This document shows, one piece after another, positions 15,881 through 25,282 of a stretch of 64,000 bases of DNA. Numbering within the stretch: the first letter of the stretch is position 1; each line of letters opens with the position of its first letter. The notes under the pieces were generated by a model, which had not been told where the DNA came from, ran no database searches, and saw nothing but the letters and a program-made list of their open reading frames with translations. The DNA comes from Neoluteolibacter marinus (GTDB lineage Bacteria > Verrucomicrobiota > Verrucomicrobiia > Verrucomicrobiales > Akkermansiaceae), in the NCBI RefSeq assembly GCF_014904755.1, contig NZ_JACZFQ010000101.1, forward strand, positions 1-64,000, read 5' to 3'. A program made the translations under genes and the position numbers.

Positions 15881-18800
15881 TTATTTGCTTTCCGGGGTGG
15901 CTTGCGGGGCAACACTGCGCATGTAACCGATGATGTCCCGCAAGGTGGCGGCACCCATCGCATCAAGTCCCTCCGGCATCAACGAATTGTCGCCCTTGGC
16001 GCGGCTGGCGATGTCCGCGGCCTTCAGGTCGGTGGTGACCCCGCCGGGCTGGCGGATCTGGACCCGCGCCTCGTTTTCGCTGGCGATCAGCGCCGAGAAC
16101 TGGCGGCCATCCTTCATGGTGATGTTCCACGTACGATGCTCATCGTCGACCACCAGGTTGGGATTGACGATGTGGGTCAGGAGTTCCAGCACCGGATGGG
16201 AGCCGATGCCGTCGAGGTCGGGGCCGAACTTGTGGCCCGCGCCCTCGAGCCGGTGACACGACGAACAGACCGCCGCGAACATGGTCTTGCCGTTGGCGAT
16301 GTCACCCGGCTTCGAAACCTCGGGCAGGAGATCGGCGATGATCTTGTCCTTCGACATGCCGGCACCCCCGAACAATGCGGTCGCCCGCTTGGCGGTGTCG
16401 GCGTCCGGATGAGATGTCAGCCGCGACACCTGGGCGGGTTGCAGCGTGTCCGCCGCGATTGTCTTCGCCTCGACCGCGTCGAGAAGCAGCTTCGTCCATT
16501 CCGGTCGGCTCACCAGCGCGCCGAAGGCGAGCTCCTTCTGCAGGGCGGGGAGCGCGGGGTAACGGGCGACCAGGGCGCTGCCGACGGCAGGCTCGCCGCT
16601 GGCGGAAAGCGCGGCGATTAGCTCCGAGGCGAAGGCGTAGGAGATCTCCCCGTCGAGGGCGCCGATGACGTTGCCGAGGATCTTCGGATCGAAGGCGCGC
16701 GCGGCGATCAACTTGCGGGCGGCATGGGCGCGGTCGGCATCGGAGCGCTGCGGGTCGCGCAGCCACTGAAAGAGGATCTGGACCACGTTGAAGGCATCGT
16801 TGTGAAGGTAGCGGCGGCGATCCCAGCGGACGGCCAGCGGCAACGCGGCGGCGGCGAGCTGCTGGTTCTTGGAAACCAGCAGCGGCCGGAGGGCGTCGAG
16901 CATGGCCTTGGCATTGCCGGGACGCTTGAGCGGGCGCTTGCCGATCTCATCGAGGGCAATCACCGCCAGGTCGGCATGGGGCGAGGTCCCCGCAGCGCGA
17001 ATGACGCCCAGCAGTTGCTTCGCGTCCCCGCTTTCCGCCAAGGCGGCGGCCAGAGAGCGCACGGTGTCCCCGCTCTGCCCGGTGTCCCCCTCGGCGGCGA
17101 GGATCGATTCAAGCTGGGACGACGGGTTGCGCGATCCGGCCGCGGCGGCGGCGGCTTTCGACCACGGGTCACGGAGTTTCGATGAGGCGGCCAGCAGGGC
17201 GGCGCTGGCCTCCTGGCTCATGGCCGAGGCACCGAGTGCGCGGAGGGTGGCGAGGCGGACGCGGGCGTCGGGGTCATCGATCCCGGCGGTCACCTGCTTG
17301 CCATCGAGCGGCAGGCCGCCGGCCTCGGCGATGAGCATGGCGTTCTTGCGGACCTTCGAGTCGGGAGCGCTGAACGCGGCAGCCAGCGTGGCGTCATCGA
17401 GAGCGCCGAGCCGCTGCAGCGCCCAAAGCGCCTGGATGCGGGCCGGGATGAAAGCCTCGCCCTTCGCCATGGCCGTCAGCGCGGGCACGGCTTGCTTGCC
17501 GAGCGCCTCCTGCTTTTCGACCAGCAGGCGGATGGCATTGAAGCGCACCACGCGGTTCGGGTGCTTGAAGGCGGCCACCAGACTGGCGGCATCGGCGTGG
17601 TAGAGGTCCGGATTCGACAACTTCGCGGCGGCCTGGTGCTGGATCCGGTAGATCCGGCCGAAGTGGTGGTCGCGGTCGGGACGCACCGACGCGCCGGACT
17701 TGCTGTGCTGCGGACCGCGGGTGTCGTTGTGGGCGACGACCGGGGTGTAAAAATCCAGCACATAGGCCGCGCCGTCGGGCCCGAAGGTGATGTCGATGGG
17801 GCAGAACCAGTAGTCCATCGAGCGCAGCCACTCCTGATCCTTCAAGACGAGCTCGCCCTTGAAGGTCGCGCCGTCCGGCACCAGCTCCTCGTGGTGGATG
17901 GTGTCGAGGATGCCCTCGGTGACGAAGACCTTGCCGTCGTATTCCTTCGGCCAAGCCCCGCCCTCGTACACCATGGTCGAGCAGGCGGCGCTGTAGCGGC
18001 CGACCTGGTCGATCTGCATCAGCGGCGCGCGGGTCGGCAGGTCGCTGCGGGCGATGGTCCGGCCGGGATTCACGGAAGAAAAACTCTGGGCGCGGGTGTT
18101 CGCGGCGCGAGACAAGACGGTCTCCGGCAACACCACGTGCTGGATCGGATTGCCGCTGGTCGCCTTGCCGTGGAAAATTTCCATATCGCTGGTGACCTCG
18201 CCGCCGAAGGAATTGCCGCCCTGCGAGGCGATCTGCTCGATGGCCGAGCCGTCCGGTTTGAAGCGGAAGACCCCCGGCGAGATCTTGGCCACCACCTTGC
18301 CGGTCTTCGGATCCTTGGCGTCGGCGCCGCTGCCGGTGTTGACGTAGATCCAGCCGTCGGGCGCGGTGATGAAGTGGTTGGCGACGAAGTGGGTGTCGCC
18401 GGGCGCGAAGCCGTCGAAGAGCGGCGTCACGGTCTCCGCCTTGCCGTCTCCGTCGGTATCGCGCAGCCACACGATGCTCGGCTGGGCGACCGCGATCACG
18501 CCGTCCTCGTGGAAACAGAAGCCGGTGACGAGCTCGAGGCCCTCGTAGAAGACGTGCTTCTTGTCGGCCTGCCCGTCGCCGTCGCTGTCGACCAGCATGC
18601 TGATGCTGTCGCGGGCCGGGCGGTCGTAGTTGCCGGGCTCCAGCACCCCGGTCTCCTTCCAAGCCGGGGCATTGAGCGGCCGGCGGCCGTTCGGGTACTC
18701 CGGCGTTTCCGCGACCCACAGGCGGCCGGCGGCATCCCACTGCACGGCGATCGGCTTGCTGATCAGCGGCTCGGCGGCCACGACGGAGGCTTGGAAGCCG

Positions 18801-19636
18801 GGCTGCATCTTGAACTCGCGGATCGCGTCCGCGGCGCGCTTCGGCCCGCCCGCCGGGTAGCGCAGGTCGGCAAGCTCGGCGGGGCCGCAGAACTCATCGA
18901 CGTTCTCCCGCTTCCCGGTCCACGCGACGCTGCGCAGGATGAAGGCGCGCGAGCTGGCGTGAGCCAGCGTCTCCGCGGCCCCGGGCAGATAGACGGCCGC
19001 GCGGTGCTTGGACGCCTCGTAGGCCCACATCTGTGGCTGAATGTCGTAAATCGACGCCCGGACGTCGCGGCCGGGGACCTTGGGCCCGTCGCCGCGTTTC
19101 GCGTCCCGGCCCTTCGGGGTGTAGGCCGAGGCCAGCACCTGGATATCGTCGGAGAAAGTCAGGTCGTAGAGGGTGTCGTCCTCAATATCGAAAGGCGACG
19201 CGTCCTTCACCACCGGGTGCGAATCGGTGACCACGTAGAGCATCATGGTGCTCATGAACTTGCGGCTGTCCTTCTCATCCCACGCGCCACCGAGCGTCGC
19301 CAGCCCCCACTCCGGGGTGCCGGCGGCGATGGCCGCATTGACGGCGACGATCCCGCCGCCGCGGCCGGTGAACTCGGTCAGCGCCTGCTGGCTGGCGGCC
19401 GGGAGAGCCGTGTATTCCGAGCGGTGGAGCAGCAGCACGTCGGCCTTCGCGAGGGCCGCTTCGTCGGGCGAAGTGCTGGCCACGACCTGGGCACCGGCCT
19501 TCTTCAGGGCGGCGGCGTAACGGTCGCGGAAATCGTTGTCATCGCTGGAAACCAGCACGCGCAAGGGCGCGGCGAGAAGGGTCGATCCCGTGGCCGCCAG
19601 GGCGAGCAGGGAGGCAAAGCTTGGATTCAGGGTCAT
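15881..19636 (-). CDS. ThuA + PVC-type dehydrogenase + HEAT + cytochrome c protein
   Basis: This 1251-residue exported protein combines four modules. A signal peptide and ThuA-like domain occupy about 1-250. A beta-propeller of the PVC-type membrane-bound dehydrogenase family (about 270-690) includes LLVDSDGDGQADKKHVFY and LDFYTPVVAHNDTRGP. HEAT-like helical repeats follow (about 700-1080). A C-terminal heme-binding domain has CSSCH at 1124-1128 with the GPDLDGIG and MPEGLDAM context expected for a c-type heme with Met ligand. The family is thought to oxidise sugars or polyols in the periplasm, passing electrons to the fused heme. The ThuA fusion is a recurring PVC arrangement. It leads an operon with the separate ThuA gene. 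Confidence 0.93.
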   Translation of the reverse strand: MTLNPSFASLLALAATGSTLLAAPLRVLVSSDDNDFRDRYAAALKKAGAQVVASTSPDEAALAKADVLLLHRSEYTALPAASQQALTEFTGRGGGIVAVNAAIAAGTPEWGLATLGGAWDEKDSRKFMSTMMLYVVTDSHPVVKDASPFDIEDDTLYDLTFSDDIQVLASAYTPKGRDAKRGDGPKVPGRDVRASIYDIQPQMWAYEASKHRAAVYLPGAAETLAHASSRAFILRSVAWTGKRENVDEFCGPAELADLRYPAGGPKRAADAIREFKMQPGFQASVVAAEPLISKPIAVQWDAAGRLWVAETPEYPNGRRPLNAPAWKETGVLEPGNYDRPARDSISMLVDSDGDGQADKKHVFYEGLELVTGFCFHEDGVIAVAQPSIVWLRDTDGDGKAETVTPLFDGFAPGDTHFVANHFITAPDGWIYVNTGSGADAKDPKTGKVVAKISPGVFRFKPDGSAIEQIASQGGNSFGGEVTSDMEIFHGKATSGNPIQHVVLPETVLSRAANTRAQSFSSVNPGRTIARSDLPTRAPLMQIDQVGRYSAACSTMVYEGGAWPKEYDGKVFVTEGILDTIHHEELVPDGATFKGELVLKDQEWLRSMDYWFCPIDITFGPDGAAYVLDFYTPVVAHNDTRGPQHSKSGASVRPDRDHHFGRIYRIQHQAAAKLSNPDLYHADAASLVAAFKHPNRVVRFNAIRLLVEKQEALGKQAVPALTAMAKGEAFIPARIQALWALQRLGALDDATLAAAFSAPDSKVRKNAMLIAEAGGLPLDGKQVTAGIDDPDARVRLATLRALGASAMSQEASAALLAASSKLRDPWSKAAAAAAGSRNPSSQLESILAAEGDTGQSGDTVRSLAAALAESGDAKQLLGVIRAAGTSPHADLAVIALDEIGKRPLKRPGNAKAMLDALRPLLVSKNQQLAAAALPLAVRWDRRRYLHNDAFNVVQILFQWLRDPQRSDADRAHAARKLIAARAFDPKILGNVIGALDGEISYAFASELIAALSASGEPAVGSALVARYPALPALQKELAFGALVSRPEWTKLLLDAVEAKTIAADTLQPAQVSRLTSHPDADTAKRATALFGGAGMSKDKIIADLLPEVSKPGDIANGKTMFAAVCSSCHRLEGAGHKFGPDLDGIGSHPVLELLTHIVNPNLVVDDEHRTWNITMKDGRQFSALIASENEARVQIRQPGGVTTDLKAADIASRAKGDNSLMPEGLDAMGAATLRDIIGYMRSVAPQATPESK

Positions 19637-19786
19637 TCAGTCGCTGGTTGATGTGCCAAACGTGTTCCAGATTGGATCGCGTCACTACGGCTTGTCGACC
19701 CCAAGCTATTTCATGAGAGGTGCACCTGTACCCGAAGTTCTCGAAGCGTCCTTGCCCACGCGCGCGCGGCAGGATTCCCTCCGGTC

Positions 19787-20473
19787 ATGCCGCCGACCTT
19801 CACGACCTTTTCCGCGATGCACGGATGGGCCGTGGTGGCCGGCTTCGCGGCGATCGGCGCCCTGCTCCTGCTGGGGAGATCCAGCCCGCGCAACGAGCGC
19901 ATCGCCCGCGCCCTCCTCGCCTTCCTCTGCCTCGCGGCCTTCGGCTACACTCAGGCCGCCTGGTCGATGGTCGAGTCCACGCCCGACTTCGACAGCTGGT
20001 TGCCGCTGCAGCTTTGCGACCTGGCGGCCTTCATCGCCGGCTTCGCCCTGCTGACGGGCAAGCGCTTGCTGGCCGTCCTCACCTACTACTGGGGCCTCGC
20101 GGCGACCGTCCAGGCGCTGGCGACGCCCGCGATCTCGATCGGATTCCCCCACCCCGCCTTCGTGGCGTTCTTCGTCCACCACTTCGCCATCGTCGGTGCA
20201 GCGTTCTACCTGCCCGTCGTCCTCGGCTGGCGCTCCGCCCGCCCGTGGTGGCGGGACCCGCTGACGGCAATGCTGTGGATCAACATTTACCTGCTGGGTT
20301 CCATGGCGGTGAACGCCTGGCTCGGTTCGAACTTCGGCTTCACCGCCCGCAAGCCCGACAACCCCAGCCTGCTCGACCACCTGGGCCCCTGGCCGCTCTA
20401 CCTGCTGTGGATGGAGGTGATTGCCGCACTCCTGTTCTCGCTGCTGGCGATGCCGGTCGTGAAAAGGAAATAA
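19787..20473 (+). CDS. TIGR02206/YwaF-family integral membrane protein
   Basis: This 228-residue protein has about six membrane helices. Family-typical polar positions lie inside them: WLPLQLCDLAAFIAG, LTYYWGLAATVQA, FPHPAFVAFFVHHFAIVGAA and a C-terminal LGPWPLYLLWMEVIA. These match the YwaF/TIGR02206 family of unknown function. It is divergent from the PVC cytochrome gene, with 150 bp between them, and is followed 38 bp later by ispH on the same strand. Confidence 0.85.
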   Translation: MPPTFTTFSAMHGWAVVAGFAAIGALLLLGRSSPRNERIARALLAFLCLAAFGYTQAAWSMVESTPDFDSWLPLQLCDLAAFIAGFALLTGKRLLAVLTYYWGLAATVQALATPAISIGFPHPAFVAFFVHHFAIVGAAFYLPVVLGWRSARPWWRDPLTAMLWINIYLLGSMAVNAWLGSNFGFTARKPDNPSLLDHLGPWPLYLLWMEVIAALLFSLLAMPVVKRK

Positions 20474-20511
20474 GTTGGTCCCCCGGCCCCCCGGCGCTAT
20501 ATCGCCCGCAC

Positions 20512-21741
20512 ATGAGCGAAGCCGCCAAGAAGCCAAAGCGCCCCCGCGTGAATGTCCGCCGGCCGGACGTGATGACTCAGGTCAACGCCGAGGTCGAACG
20601 CCACTTCCGCTCGTCGCTGGTGGAAAAGATCCGCGCCGCCGGCGGTGAGATCACCCTCGGCAACACCACCGTGCGCCTCGCCCAGCAATTCGGCTTCTGC
20701 TACGGCGTCGAGCGCGCCATCGACCTCGCCTACGCCTCGCGCCGGGTCTTCCCCGACAACCGCATCTTCCTGATCGGGGAAATCATCCACAACGGCGAGG
20801 TCAACCGCCAGTTGGTCGACATGGGCATCGTCTCGCTGCCTTGGGAGCAACTGACCGGCGACTACGACCAGCTCGGCGAGGAGGACGTGGTGATCGTCCC
20901 GGCCTTCGGCGCGCCGACCAACTTCATGGACAAGATCGAGCAGCGCGGCTGCTACGTCGTCGACACCACCTGCGGCGACGTGATGAAGGTCTGGCGCCGC
21001 GTCCGGACCTACGCCAAGGATGGCATCACCTCGATCATCCACGGCAAGGCCGGCCACGAGGAAACCCGCGCCACCGCGTCGCGGGCAATGGGCGAGAATG
21101 GGAAAGGCCACTATCTCATCGTGCTGACCCTCGACGAAACCGACTCGGTCTGCCGCTACATCCGCGAGGGCGGCGACAAGGTGGCCTTCCTCGAACGCTT
21201 CGCCCACGCCGTGTCCGACGGCTTCGACCCCGACCTTCACCTGACCAAGGTCGGGGTGGCGAACCAGACCACCATGCTCAAGAGCGAGACCGAGGAAATC
21301 CAGCGCCGGGTTCGCGATGCCGTGGTTGCCCGCGACGGATCCCCGGACAATTACCTGGTCTTCGACACAATCTGCGGCGCCACCCAGGAGCGGCAGGACG
21401 CGCTTTTCGAGATGCTGCGACGGCCGATGGACATGCTGTTCGTGGTCGGCGGCTACAACAGCTCGAACACCACCCACCTCGTCGAGATCGGGGAACAGGA
21501 ACTCCCCACCTTTTTCATCCGCAATGCCGAGTGCCTCGAGTCGCTCGACCAGATCGTCCACTTCGACCTGCACGAGAAGTCCGAGATTTCCAGCGGCTAT
21601 CCGGATGTGCTGCTCGGCGACCAGCCCGCGGTGATCGGGATCACCGCCGGCGCGTCCTGCCCGAACAACCTGATCGAGGACACGATCTTCCGCATCTTCG
21701 AGATGCGCGGCGTGCCCCGGGACCAGGTGAAGGCGATCTGA
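20512..21741 (+). CDS. ispH: 4-hydroxy-3-methylbut-2-enyl diphosphate reductase (long type)
   Basis: IspH makes IPP and DMAPP in the last step of the MEP pathway using a [4Fe-4S] cluster. The three cluster cysteines are visible in FGFCYGVERAID, VDTTCGDVMKVW and GASCPNNLIED, together with the catalytic-histidine region IIHNGEVN and E-T-x-A sequence after GKAGHEET. At 409 residues it is about 100 longer than the usual enterobacterial enzyme and resembles the plant/cyanobacterial-type long form, including the N-terminal region before the first cysteine and the insert with an ERFAHAVSDGFDPD stretch. Start ATG 20512. Its stop abuts the convergent TPR gene with no gap. Confidence 0.93.
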   Translation: MSEAAKKPKRPRVNVRRPDVMTQVNAEVERHFRSSLVEKIRAAGGEITLGNTTVRLAQQFGFCYGVERAIDLAYASRRVFPDNRIFLIGEIIHNGEVNRQLVDMGIVSLPWEQLTGDYDQLGEEDVVIVPAFGAPTNFMDKIEQRGCYVVDTTCGDVMKVWRRVRTYAKDGITSIIHGKAGHEETRATASRAMGENGKGHYLIVLTLDETDSVCRYIREGGDKVAFLERFAHAVSDGFDPDLHLTKVGVANQTTMLKSETEEIQRRVRDAVVARDGSPDNYLVFDTICGATQERQDALFEMLRRPMDMLFVVGGYNSSNTTHLVEIGEQELPTFFIRNAECLESLDQIVHFDLHEKSEISSGYPDVLLGDQPAVIGITAGASCPNNLIEDTIFRIFEMRGVPRDQVKAI

Positions 21742-23400
21742 TCAGTCCGATTTCACCTGCTCGATCTGGGCCGCGATCTCTGCGGCCTGCTCGGGCAAAT
21801 TGTTCTTCTTCAGGGCGGTCTCGAGGCGGCTGAGGATCTCGAGGTCATTGGTGTGCCACCCCTGCGCTTCGTAAAGGGTGTCCACCGCCGCCTTCGCGTC
21901 GCCCTTGGCCAGGTAGTATTCGGACAGCCGGGCTTCCATCGGCAGCAAGGTCCCCGGGGGCATCAGCAGCGAAGCCGGCTTCTGGCGGTCGAGCGCCGCC
22001 CTGAACCAGTTGAAGGCCGAACCGATGTCCGCCTTCGGACCGGCCAGCGCCATCAGGCCGCGCAGCTCGCTCGCGGAAATTTCCAGCGTGGTGAATGCGC
22101 GCAACCACGCCGAACGCTCGCCACCGGCATTCGCCGTTTCGCGGGTCTTCACCATCTCCTCGCCGTGGAGGGTCAGGGCGTCGCCGATCTTGCGGGCTTC
22201 CTCGAGGTTGCCGGCTTCCAGCGCCTTGCGGGCCTCCAGCACGAAGGCCAGACCCTGGTAGAGCCAGATCGACATCGTGCGCTTGGCGAACTTCTTCTGA
22301 CTCGCCGGATCGGGCAGCTTCGCGATCGCCCGGGCGGCATCCCCCTTGCCCGCGCGCCGCATCAGGATCCGCGTCGCCAGCGTGCGGCCTTCCCACAGCA
22401 GGAGCTGTCCACCTTCACTGCGGGTGCGCTCGACCGGCACGTCGATCGCCGCGACCGAATCGGCCACGGCCAGGGCGTTGGCATAGTCGCCCTTGATCGC
22501 CAGCGACACCGCGCGGTAGCACTCCGACTTCACCCAGCCGGGGCAGTCGGTGTGATCCAGGCCGGTATCGTTCATCCACTTGCGATAGATCTCGCCGGCC
22601 CGCGCAAAGGCACCGACCGCCTGGGCGATGTTGCCGTTGCGCAGCTCGTAGTGCCCGAGCAGGTGCAGGAACGGCGCGTAGCCGGGTGCCAACTCGCACA
22701 GGTGGCGGGCGCGGGCCAGGTCGCCGCGAAGATCCGGTGCTTCCGCCCGGATCGTCAGGTAGGCGGATAGATACAGCGGCTGGTCGGGGCTGCGGACCAA
22801 TAGTTCGTTGATCGCGGCCTCGGCCTTCTCCTGATCCACGTTGGCCGTGCCGTCCGCGTTGTAGCCCGAGCGCCCGAAGGCCGCGTGCAACAGCTTCAAC
22901 TGCGGATCATTGGGAAACTTCTCCGCGATCTTGCGAAAGGCATCCGCCGCGGCCACCGCTCCCTTTTCCAGGAAAACCGCGACCGCATAGGCATAAGAAC
23001 GCTCCAATTCGGTGCCGGCCTCGTCCTCGACGAGCTTGAGCATTCGCCGCAGCGCCGCCGTGCGGTGCTCGACCATGTCGGGCTCGGGGTCGAGCAGACT
23101 CATCACCACGCCCCAGTGCGCCATCAGGCAGTCGGGATCGAGCTCCAGCGCCGCGCAGAAATGACGGTAGGCCTCGAGGTCCCAGCCGCCGTGCAGGTTG
23201 TTGAGGCCATCCAGGACGTGTTGCTGGGCCTTCGGCTCCTCGGTCGTGATGGCCATCTTGAGACCTTCGGGAATCGCCGGCGAGGTCGGCTCCGGGAGGT
23301 CCTTGATCCGCTCCGAAACCACCGCTGCGACCCCGGGCAGAGGATCCTCCGCCGCGGCGGCGAGTGTGACGGAAAGCAAGGCGGCTAGGAGGAATCGCAT
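21742..23400 (-). CDS. Exported TPR-like protein of unknown function
   Basis: This 552-residue protein has a signal peptide (MRFLLAALLSVTLAAAAED) and repeated helical pairs of TPR type, for example AYRHFCAALELDPDCLMAHWG and HLLGHYELRNGNIAQAVGAF. It ends with YYLAKGDAKAAVDTLYEAQG. The overall pattern is that of periplasmic TPR proteins with tetratrico-scaffold function. No catalytic motif is seen. It is convergent with ispH without intergenic space and divergent from proC. Confidence 0.75.
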   Translation of the reverse strand: MRFLLAALLSVTLAAAAEDPLPGVAAVVSERIKDLPEPTSPAIPEGLKMAITTEEPKAQQHVLDGLNNLHGGWDLEAYRHFCAALELDPDCLMAHWGVVMSLLDPEPDMVEHRTAALRRMLKLVEDEAGTELERSYAYAVAVFLEKGAVAAADAFRKIAEKFPNDPQLKLLHAAFGRSGYNADGTANVDQEKAEAAINELLVRSPDQPLYLSAYLTIRAEAPDLRGDLARARHLCELAPGYAPFLHLLGHYELRNGNIAQAVGAFARAGEIYRKWMNDTGLDHTDCPGWVKSECYRAVSLAIKGDYANALAVADSVAAIDVPVERTRSEGGQLLLWEGRTLATRILMRRAGKGDAARAIAKLPDPASQKKFAKRTMSIWLYQGLAFVLEARKALEAGNLEEARKIGDALTLHGEEMVKTRETANAGGERSAWLRAFTTLEISASELRGLMALAGPKADIGSAFNWFRAALDRQKPASLLMPPGTLLPMEARLSEYYLAKGDAKAAVDTLYEAQGWHTNDLEILSRLETALKKNNLPEQAAEIAAQIEQVKSD

Positions 23401-23484
23401 GCCCGGACGATGTCCCCCGATTCCCTCGCCTCAAGTAAAATGACGCTCGCCCGCCACAACCCGGCCGCCCTAGGCTCCCGCGAC

Positions 23485-24273
23485 ATGAAACTCGGCGTCA
23501 TCGGTTGCGGGAAAATGGGCAGCGCCCTGGTGGAAGGAGCCATTCGGGCCGGCGCGATCGCCGCGGCCGACGTGACCGGTTGCGACAGCCATCCGGCGAC
23601 GGCACAGGCATTCGCCGAGACATCGGGAGCATCGGTCGTGCCCGCCATCGCCGACCTCGGCGCCGATACCTACCTGCTCTGCACCAAACCCCAGCATGCC
23701 GCCGCCGCGCTGGAAGCCCTGCCGGCCGGGGACGCCCTGCTGATCTCGATCGCCGCCGGCCTCACCTCCAAATGGCTCGAAGCCCGGGTGCCAGCCGGCG
23801 TGCGGGTGATCCGCTGCATGCCCAACACCCCCGCACTCGTCGGCAAGGGTGCCGCCGCCTTTTGCCGCGGCCTCGCCGCCACCGCCGCCGATGCCGACTC
23901 CGCCCGCCTGCTGCTGGGATCGGTGGGAATCGCCGTCGAACTCCCGGAATCTTTGATGGACGCCGTCACCGGCCTCTCTGGCAGCGGCCCGGCCTTCGTG
24001 TATGTCATGATCGAGGCCATGGCCGACGGCGGCGTGCGCGCCGGATTGCCGCGAGCCGAGGCGCTCCAGCTCGCCGCCCAGACCGTGCTCGGCTCCGCGA
24101 CCATGGTGCTCGAAACCGGCCATCACCCCGGCCTGCTCAAGGACATGGTCACCTCGCCTGGCGGCACCACCATCGCCGGATTGGCCGCCCTCGAGAAGGG
24201 CGCGGTGCGCTCGCACTTCATCGAGGCCGTCCACGCCGCCGCCCGCCGCGCCGCCGAGCTGGGTGCCTCGTGA
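23485..24273 (+). CDS. proC: Pyrroline-5-carboxylate reductase
   Basis: This is the last step of proline synthesis, NAD(P)H-dependent. From ATG 23485 (MKLGVIGCGKMGSAL) the product has 262 residues with an N-terminal Rossmann motif GCGKMG. The family signatures are RCMPNTPALVGKGAAAFCRG and the dimerisation/active-site block TGLSGSGPAFVYVMIEAMADGG, then VTSPGGTTIAGLAALEKG. Upstream in-frame codons add residues that do not resemble the family. It heads a probable operon with bamD-like, lptE-like and rsmI genes. Confidence 0.93.
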   Translation: MKLGVIGCGKMGSALVEGAIRAGAIAAADVTGCDSHPATAQAFAETSGASVVPAIADLGADTYLLCTKPQHAAAALEALPAGDALLISIAAGLTSKWLEARVPAGVRVIRCMPNTPALVGKGAAAFCRGLAATAADADSARLLLGSVGIAVELPESLMDAVTGLSGSGPAFVYVMIEAMADGGVRAGLPRAEALQLAAQTVLGSATMVLETGHHPGLLKDMVTSPGGTTIAGLAALEKGAVRSHFIEAVHAAARRAAELGAS

Positions 24274-24331
24274 CCCGTGCCGCGTGGATTTCACTTCACG
24301 CCCCGTCCCCGCCTTTCCTAACGTCCCCGCC

Positions 24332-25270
24332 ATGCGATCCCCGCGCTTCGTTCTTCCCGCCCTCGCCCTGGTTTTCGCGTCCTGCGGGAACGATTCCGAC
24401 ATTCCGCCGCTGGCCGGCAACACCGACCCCGGCCACGAACGCGCCGAAGCCCTCTTTGCCCAGGCCCAGTCCGCGGAAAGCGCCGGCAAGACGTCCAAGG
24501 CGATCAAGACCTACGAGGAAATCGCCGATGAGCTGCCGATCTCCAAGCGCGCCCCCGAGGCCCGCTTCCGCCAGGGCGAACTGCTCGAACAGCAAGGGAA
24601 GATCCGCGATTCCTTCGACGCCTATCAGGAATTCCTGACCCGCTACAATGGCAGCGGCCTCTACGAGAAGGCGCTCACCCGCCAGGCGCGGATGGCCCAG
24701 TCCGCGGCGGACGGCCAGGTGAAGACCAGCTTCCTCGGCCTCAAATCGAGCATCTCGAACGACAAGATCACCGACATGCTCGCCAAGGTCCGGGACAACG
24801 CCCCGAGCTCCCCGACCGCCTCGAAGGCCCAGTTCACCATCGGTGAAGTCTGGCAGAGCCAGGGCAACTCCAGCGGCGCCGGCAAGGCGATCAACGCCTA
24901 CCGCCAGCTCGTCATCGATTACCCGGACAGCAAGGAGGCGCCCGAAGGCCAGTTCCGCATCGGCAAGGTGCTGCTCGAGGAAGCCCGCCGCGGCAACCAG
25001 GACCAGGCGAACCTCGACCGCTCCCGCGAGGCCCTCCAGGACTATCTCCGCCAGTACCCCGGCCATTCGAAGAACGGCGAAGCCCGCCAGTTGCTCTCGA
25101 CCCTCGGCAGCCAGGACCTCCAGCGCTCCTACGACATCGCCGAGTTCTACGAGCGCAAGGGCGACACCGGCTCCGCCCGCTTTTACTACGAAGAAGTCGT
25201 CCGCAAGACCAAGTCGGGCGAACTCCACGACAAGGCCAAAGCCCGTCTCGCCGCCCTCGGCGGCAACTAA
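24332..25270 (+). CDS. BamD/YfiO-like outer-membrane lipoprotein with TPRs
   Basis: This 312-residue protein starts at ATG 24332 with a lipoprotein signal (ALVFASCGND, lipobox Cys about 18). Repeated TPR-like helices follow: AESAGKTSKAIKTYEEIADEL, FRQGELLEQQGKIRDSFDAY, and later QFRIGKVLLEEARRG. BamD scaffolds outer-membrane beta-barrel assembly. The length is somewhat more than the E. coli protein (245). It lies 58 bp after proC and 12 bp before the lptE-like gene, an envelope-biogenesis arrangement. A generic TPR lipoprotein is the alternative. Confidence 0.78.
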   Translation: MRSPRFVLPALALVFASCGNDSDIPPLAGNTDPGHERAEALFAQAQSAESAGKTSKAIKTYEEIADELPISKRAPEARFRQGELLEQQGKIRDSFDAYQEFLTRYNGSGLYEKALTRQARMAQSAADGQVKTSFLGLKSSISNDKITDMLAKVRDNAPSSPTASKAQFTIGEVWQSQGNSSGAGKAINAYRQLVIDYPDSKEAPEGQFRIGKVLLEEARRGNQDQANLDRSREALQDYLRQYPGHSKNGEARQLLSTLGSQDLQRSYDIAEFYERKGDTGSARFYYEEVVRKTKSGELHDKAKARLAALGGN

Positions 25271-25282
25271 CCGCTCCCCGCC

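Noticed and set aside
15053-16621. A 522-codon frame antisense to the ThuA/PVC-cytochrome genes
   Set aside because: It crosses the end of two real genes on the other strand; the composition is that of a shadow frame.
17492-19651. A 719-codon frame antisense to the PVC cytochrome gene
   Set aside because: The minus-strand gene has unmistakable domains and a heme motif; the opposite frame has a Val/Gly/Arg-rich composition without motifs.
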